From NCBI GenBank assembly GCA_964385045.1, contig CAYLNM010000001.1:1-64000 (forward strand): a stretch of DNA of 64,000 nt, written 5' to 3'. Position numbers and translations under genes: made by a program. Source of the stretch: CAYLNM01 sp964385045 (lineage in GTDB: Bacteria > Planctomycetota > Phycisphaerae > Phycisphaerales > SM1A02). Positions 60,017-64,000 of the stretch are shown here, in pieces (position 1 is the stretch's first letter; each line of letters opens with the position of its first letter). A model generated the notes under the pieces. The model did no database searches and was not told the origin of the DNA. It was given only the letters and a program-made list of their open reading frames with translations.

Positions 60017-61057
60017 ATGGTCATCCCGCCCCGATCCATCACCCAGCACGGGCCGCCGATGGTCGTGGCCGAGATCGGCGTGAACCACGACGGCGACCCG
60101 GCCCGGGCGCTCGAGCTCGTCGCCGCGGCCGCCGAGGCCGGGGCGGACGCGGTGAAGCTCCAGGTCTTCGACCCGGCCCGGCTGGTGACCGCGGGCGCGG
60201 CGACCGCCGGGTACCAGCGCGAGCGAGGCCAGGGCGGGCGGCAGCGGACGATGCTCGAGCGGCTCGTCCTGCCGCGGCCGGCGCTGGCGGAGACGGTCGC
60301 GGCGGCCCGCGCCCGCGGCCTCGCGGTGCTCGCGACGCCGTTCGACGAGGACGCCGCCGACGTGGTGGTCGCCCTCGGGGTGGACGCGATCAAGATCGGC
60401 TCCGGCGACCTGACCCACGCCCCGCTGCTCGCCCACGTCGCCCGGGCCGGCCGGCCGCTGGTGGTCTCGACCGGCATGGCCACGACGGACGAGGTGCGGG
60501 CCGCGGTGGCCGCGATCCGCACGGCGGCGACGGGCGTGCCGCTCGCCCTGCTCCACTGCGTCTCGGCCTACCCCGCTCCGCCCGAGGCGGCGAACCTCCG
60601 CGCGATCCCTGCGCTGCACGCGGCGACCGGCCTGCCCGTCGGCTGGTCCGACCACGTGCCGGGCCCGGAGACCGCGGTGGCGGCGGTCGCCCTCGGGGCT
60701 CCCCTGCTCGAGCGGCACCTCACCCTCGACCGGACCGCCCCGGGGCCCGACCACGCCGCCTCGGACGAGCCGGCCGAGCTGGCCGCCTACGTGCGGGCCG
60801 TCCGGCGAGCCCACGCGGCCCTCGGGTCGGCCTGCAAGGCCCCCGCATCGGTCGAATCCGACGTTCGGGCCGTCGCCCGCCGAAGCCTGGTCGCCCGCAC
60901 GCCGATTCCCGCCGGGACGGTCATCGAGCCGCGGATGCTGGACGTCCGGCGGCCGGGCACCGGCCTGCCCCCCGAGATGATGCCGGCGATCTGCGGTCGC
61001 CGGGCCCGCGTGGCCATCGCCGCGGACACGCTGATCGACGAGGAGATGCTGGCATGA
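60017..61057 (+). CDS. neuB: NeuB-family nonulosonic acid synthase
   Basis: The product has 346 residues. MVVAEIGVNHDGDPARALEL near 15 and AGADAVKLQVFDP near 45 are the NeuB TIM-barrel start. IKIGSGDLTHAPLL near 128, VVSTGMATTDEV near 153, LLHCVSAYPAPPEAANL near 177 and GWSDHVPGPE near 213 follow, with a C-terminal SAF/antifreeze-like domain (ARRSLVARTPIPAGTVI) from about 290. It condenses PEP with a six-carbon amino sugar to give sialic, legionaminic or pseudaminic acid; which one cannot be told. The stop overlaps neuD. Confidence 0.95.
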   Translation: MVIPPRSITQHGPPMVVAEIGVNHDGDPARALELVAAAAEAGADAVKLQVFDPARLVTAGAATAGYQRERGQGGRQRTMLERLVLPRPALAETVAAARARGLAVLATPFDEDAADVVVALGVDAIKIGSGDLTHAPLLAHVARAGRPLVVSTGMATTDEVRAAVAAIRTAATGVPLALLHCVSAYPAPPEAANLRAIPALHAATGLPVGWSDHVPGPETAVAAVALGAPLLERHLTLDRTAPGPDHAASDEPAELAAYVRAVRRAHAALGSACKAPASVESDVRAVARRSLVARTPIPAGTVIEPRMLDVRRPGTGLPPEMMPAICGRRARVAIAADTLIDEEMLA

Positions 61058-61761
61058 GCTACGGCACGTCGCCCACCGACCCGATCCCGACCGTCTGCCT
61101 CACCGGGGGCGGTCACGCCTGCGTCGTGATCGACGCCGCGATGGCCCAGGCCGAGGTCGAGATCACCGCGATCCTCGACGACGACGCCGAGACCCACGGC
61201 TCGATCCGGCACGGCGTGCCGGTGATCGGCGGCCTCGACCACCTCGAGTCGCTGCACCAGCACGGCATCCGGCAGTTCGTGCTCGGGCTCGGGGGGACCG
61301 ACCGTCCGGGCGGGCCCCAGCGCCGCGAGACCCTGTTCGAGCGGGCGTGGCGGCTCGGGCTCTGCCCCGGGACGATCGTCCACCCGCGATCGATCGTCGG
61401 CCAGGACGTGGCGATCGGAGCCGGGACCGTGGTGCTCGCCGGCGCGATCCTGAACCCGAAGGCCCGGATCGGCGTGAACGTGATCGTGAACTCGGGAGCG
61501 ATCCTCGAGCACGACGTCCACGTCGCGGACCACGCCCACGTCGCCCCGGGGGCGATCCTGTGCGGCGGAGCCGTCGTCGAGGAGCGGGCCCACGTCGGGG
61601 CCGGGGCGATCGTCCGGCAGGGCGTGCGGGTCGGGGCCGACGCCGTGGTGGCGGCGGGCGCCGTCGTGGTGCGGGACGTACCGGCGGGCGCGGTCGTCGG
61701 CGGCACGCCGGCCCGGCCGCTCGACGGCGAGCATGCGACTGGCACCGCGGCCGCGGCCTGA
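61054..61761 (+). CDS. neuD: NeuD-type sugar O/N-acetyltransferase
   Basis: The product has 235 residues. An N-terminal PglD-like Rossmann part (TVCLTGGGHACVVIDAA, ILDDDAE) binds the nucleotide sugar. From about 105 hexapeptide repeats follow: VGQDVAIGAGTVVLAGAILN, IGVNVIVNSGAILEHDVHV, HVGAGAIVRQGVRVGADAVV, closing with GVVGGTPARPL-like end. Such enzymes acetylate a sialic or bacillosamine-type precursor, usually beside neuB. ATG 61054 overlaps the neuB stop (ATGA). Confidence 0.9.
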   Translation: MSYGTSPTDPIPTVCLTGGGHACVVIDAAMAQAEVEITAILDDDAETHGSIRHGVPVIGGLDHLESLHQHGIRQFVLGLGGTDRPGGPQRRETLFERAWRLGLCPGTIVHPRSIVGQDVAIGAGTVVLAGAILNPKARIGVNVIVNSGAILEHDVHVADHAHVAPGAILCGGAVVEERAHVGAGAIVRQGVRVGADAVVAAGAVVVRDVPAGAVVGGTPARPLDGEHATGTAAAA

Positions 61762-62009
61762 TCGGCCCGGATCGAGGAAGAATCGCGAGATTTCGCCTGC
61801 GATCGACGCACGATCGCGGGCTGACGCGGTGGTGCGCGAGGGGTGCAGCGGCACGTCCGGGGCCGTGGCCGCGGTCGCGGTCGGGCGATCAGGCAGCGTC
61901 GCGGACGGTGACGGTGCGTCAGACCCCGCCCGCGCAAGGCCACCGGCAGCTCGGGTCATCGAGGCCACCTCGGTGGCTCGTCGTCACCGACGCCGGTACG
62001 GGGAACCAA

Positions 62010-62105
62010 GGCCACCTCGGTTCGGGTCACCAGGGCCACCTCCGTTCGGGTCACCGAGGCCACCTCGGTTCGGGTCACCAGGGCCACCTCGGTTCGGGCA
62101 ATCAA
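62010..62105. repeat. 24-bp tandem repeat, four copies
   Basis: Four 24-base units (GGCCACCTCGGTTCGGGTCACC plus two bases) stand in tandem, with partial copies before (near 61963) and after. They lie in the 411-base gap between the convergent neuD and fliS genes (61762-62172), where no gene is supported. Length being a multiple of three, an open GHLGSGHQ frame results by chance; no start or ribosome site goes with it. Confidence 0.9.
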
Positions 62106-62172
62106 GGCCGCGGCGGTGACGGGCGCACCGCGGCGTCCCCCGCTCGGCCCGCGTTCGGCATGCGCGTGCGGG

Positions 62173-62769
62173 TCATCCCTTGACGCTGAGCGACGAGCCC
62201 GCGGCTCCGGCGCCGTAGCCGCCGGGCAGCCGCCGGCGAGCGGCGGCGGCGGGCGACGCCGGTGCGTTCGCGGGCGGCGTGGCGGACGCGTCGTCGCCCG
62301 CCCCACCGGGCGTGGCCGATCCGACGTGGGCCGCCGCGTCCGCGGGCGCGATCTGCGGCGCCCCCTCGTTCGGCGGCGGCACCTTGAGCTCCATGCCCTC
62401 CGCGGCGAGCTTCTCCATCACCTGCCGCCACGTCTCCCGCTCGTACTCGACGAGCTCGAGGATCTCGCGGCCCTTCGGCACGTCCTTCTCGCTCAGCGAC
62501 TCGACGAGCGACGTGTACATGAAGGTGTAGAGCGCCGAGAGACGCTCGCAGAGCTCGGGCGCCTGCGACGGATCGAGCGCGTTCAGCAGCTCGACGATGA
62601 TCGCCTGCGTCTTGGAGTACCCGTCGTAGGCGGCCTCGTAGTCCTTGGACTCGAGGCCCGCGATCCCCTGGCTCAGGAACCGGATCGCGCCGTCGAAGAG
62701 CATCAGGCGGAGCTCCGCCGGGGAGGCGGTCATGACGCGAGTGCGGAGGTAGGCGTTGGTGTCGTTCAT
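62173..62769 (-). CDS. fliS: flagellin export chaperone FliS
   Basis: The product has 198 residues. The four-helix FliS core is at 1-125: NAYLRTRVMTASPAELRLMLFDGAIRFL at the start is diagnostic, then YDGYSKTQAIIVELLNALDPSQAPELCERL and FMYTSLVESLSEKDVPKGREIL. It binds the flagellin C-terminus and prevents early polymerisation. A Pro/Ala-rich tail of about 70 residues is unusual (family length about 130). fliD lies 147 bases upstream on the same strand, the usual order. Confidence 0.93.
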   Translation of the reverse strand: MNDTNAYLRTRVMTASPAELRLMLFDGAIRFLSQGIAGLESKDYEAAYDGYSKTQAIIVELLNALDPSQAPELCERLSALYTFMYTSLVESLSEKDVPKGREILELVEYERETWRQVMEKLAAEGMELKVPPPNEGAPQIAPADAAAHVGSATPGGAGDDASATPPANAPASPAAAARRRLPGGYGAGAAGSSLSVKG

Positions 62770-62916
62770 CGCACCCGAGGGATCGGTCCGCCGAGAAGGC
62801 GACTTGGGTGGAATCGACGGATCATGCGGGGGTTCGGTCGGATCCGGCGTGCGCGATTGCGTCGGGCGGAGTCAATGCAGCGCCACGCGGTCCGCGGCGG
62901 CTCGCCTCGCGGGGGA

Positions 62917-64000
62917 TCACAGACCCGGAAGTGCGACGCCGCCGCCACCGCCGCCGCCGCCGATGCCGCTGATCGCCTGCCCCTGCTGCTGCAGATCCGA
63001 CAGCAGCAGCTCGAGGGAGGCGAACTCCCGCTGCAGCTGCGTCCGCCGGTCCTCGATGCGACCGTCGAGCGTCTCCGCGCGGGCCTCGAGGAGCTCGATC
63101 TGGGTCGCGAAGGCGTCGTCGGCCCGGCTCGTCACGCCGTCGACGGAATTGGTCAGATCATCGAGCAGGTTGTCGAAGAGCGGCCCGAAGCCCAGGCTCG
63201 TGAAGGTCTGACCGTCGTCGGCGACCGTGACCCCGTCGATCACCGTCTCGTCGTCGTTCTCACGCGACGCGAAGGCGGTGAAGAGCTCGGCCACGCCGTT
63301 GGGGTCGGCGGCGTAGGCCTCGCGGAATCGCTCGCGGTCGAACTGCACGGTGCCGCCCTGCCCTACGCGGACGCCGACCTGCGTGAGGAACTGGAACGAC
63401 CCGTCGACGTTGAGGGCCCGCTGGTTGATCGTCCGGAAGAGCGCGTTGCGGATCCGCGCGACCGTCGGATCCCCGAGCAGAACCCCCCGCTCCTCGGTCT
63501 CCACGTCGAAGAAGTCGTACTCGTCGATGCGGCCCACCGCGTCATTGAACGTGGTGACGAACTGGGCGACGGACTCCTCGATCGCCGTCTCGTCGCGGGT
63601 GATGAGCACCTCGACCGGATCGTCGCTGGTGGCGAGCAGGTCGATCGACACGCCGTCGATCACCTCGTCCAGCGTGTTGGTCCGGCTGGTGACGAGCAGC
63701 CCGTCCTCGGGGGTGTCGGCCCCGAAGAAGACGCGGGCGTCGCGGCCGCGGGAGGTCGCCTCGAGGCCGACGTCGACGCCGCCGGTGTCGATCACCAGCT
63801 CCCCGCTGGCCCCGCTGATCCCCGAGGCCAGGTTCATGCGGAAGGGCGTGGCCCCCGAGCCGGTGTTGACCACGCTCGCCGACACGTCGACGCCGGACTC
63901 GTTGATCTTGGCCACCACCTCGTCGAGGGTGTCGCTCGTGTCGAGGTCGACGACCCGCTCGTAGGAGCCGTCGATCGCGCCGCCGATCTCGGCCGCGACC
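62917..64000 (-). CDS. fliD: flagellar cap protein FliD, C-terminal part, cut by the right edge
   Basis: The frame is open to the last bases of the window (DTSDTLDEVVAKINESG before the first internal Met), so the start lies beyond. About 360 residues are visible. IDLLATSDDPVEVLITRDETAIEESVAQFVTTFNDAV and the helical end (ELLEARAETLDGRIEDRRTQLQREFASLELLLSDLQQQ) define the FliD C-terminal domain, which caps the filament and directs flagellin assembly. A poly-Gly run follows near the C-terminus. It is upstream of fliS on the same strand. Confidence 0.93.
   Translation of the reverse strand, partial: VAAEIGGAIDGSYERVVDLDTSDTLDEVVAKINESGVDVSASVVNTGSGATPFRMNLASGISGASGELVIDTGGVDVGLEATSRGRDARVFFGADTPEDGLLVTSRTNTLDEVIDGVSIDLLATSDDPVEVLITRDETAIEESVAQFVTTFNDAVGRIDEYDFFDVETEERGVLLGDPTVARIRNALFRTINQRALNVDGSFQFLTQVGVRVGQGGTVQFDRERFREAYAADPNGVAELFTAFASRENDDETVIDGVTVADDGQTFTSLGFGPLFDNLLDDLTNSVDGVTSRADDAFATQIELLEARAETLDGRIEDRRTQLQREFASLELLLSDLQQQGQAISGIGGGGGGGGVALPGL

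Noticed and set aside
62010..62172. A small protein with GHLGSGHQ repeats
   Set aside because: The frame is open only because the repeat is 24 bases long; no start codon with a ribosome site and no homologous features are seen.

Overview
The window is about 72% GC with tightly packed genes on both strands. Several traits point to a flagellated planctomycete of the Phycisphaerae type. One secreted protein ends in duplicated dockerin/EF-hand-like repeats (DGDGxVDxDDLL) followed by GFGPCP-type ends. There is also a very large two-partner-secretion adhesin, a class II lysine deacetylase and flagellar fliS/fliD. The assignment is an inference from gene content; no rRNA is present.

Left end (1-2100) is a decayed, partly lower-GC junkyard. 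It holds the 3' end of a Cys-rich gene, a small membrane protein, the tail of an IS66 transposase, an AbrB/MazE-Doc toxin-antitoxin locus whose toxin carries two single-base frameshifts, and a deleted copy of the sugar epimerase found intact at 7352-8389.

2106-20990 is mostly chromosomal: a CRY-DASH photolyase, a DUF2339 membrane protein, a divergent GDP-L-fucose locus (gmd versus fcl-epimerase), a class D beta-lactamase-like protein that has lost its catalytic residues, and two paralogous lipoproteins plus a third. A Pat-type lysine acetyltransferase sits divergent to an AcuC-type deacetylase. 21207-31199 is a tpsB-tpsA pair with 73-residue tandem repeats. 31319-35909 holds an SDR, a dockerin protein, an EF-hand/esterase protein and a SpoIIE-type phosphatase.

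36167-61761 is a large surface-glycan locus. A + strand run starts from a good sigma70 promoter with a structured leader. It carries a Gfo/Idh dehydrogenase, an acetyltransferase and a DegT aminotransferase (a WbpB/WbpD/WbpE-like route to a diacetamido sugar), four glycosyltransferases and a deacetylase-like protein. Two short units follow: a sulfotransferase-deacetylase fusion with a sulfotransferase, and a pentapeptide protein with a methyltransferase-like protein. A six-gene minus-strand operon carries a methyltransferase-like protein, a deacetylase-like protein, FkbM, an ABC-like protein with a ruined ATPase, an MBOAT acyltransferase and its SGNH partner. neuB and neuD (nonulosonic acid) then abut fliS and fliD, so the glycan may decorate flagellin, although a capsule or surface polysaccharide is equally possible.

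Recurrent TAnnnT minus-10 boxes lie 5-6 bases before several start codons, suggesting leaderless transcripts. Coordinates of starts are judgement calls in this GC-rich sequence; alternatives are given where they matter.
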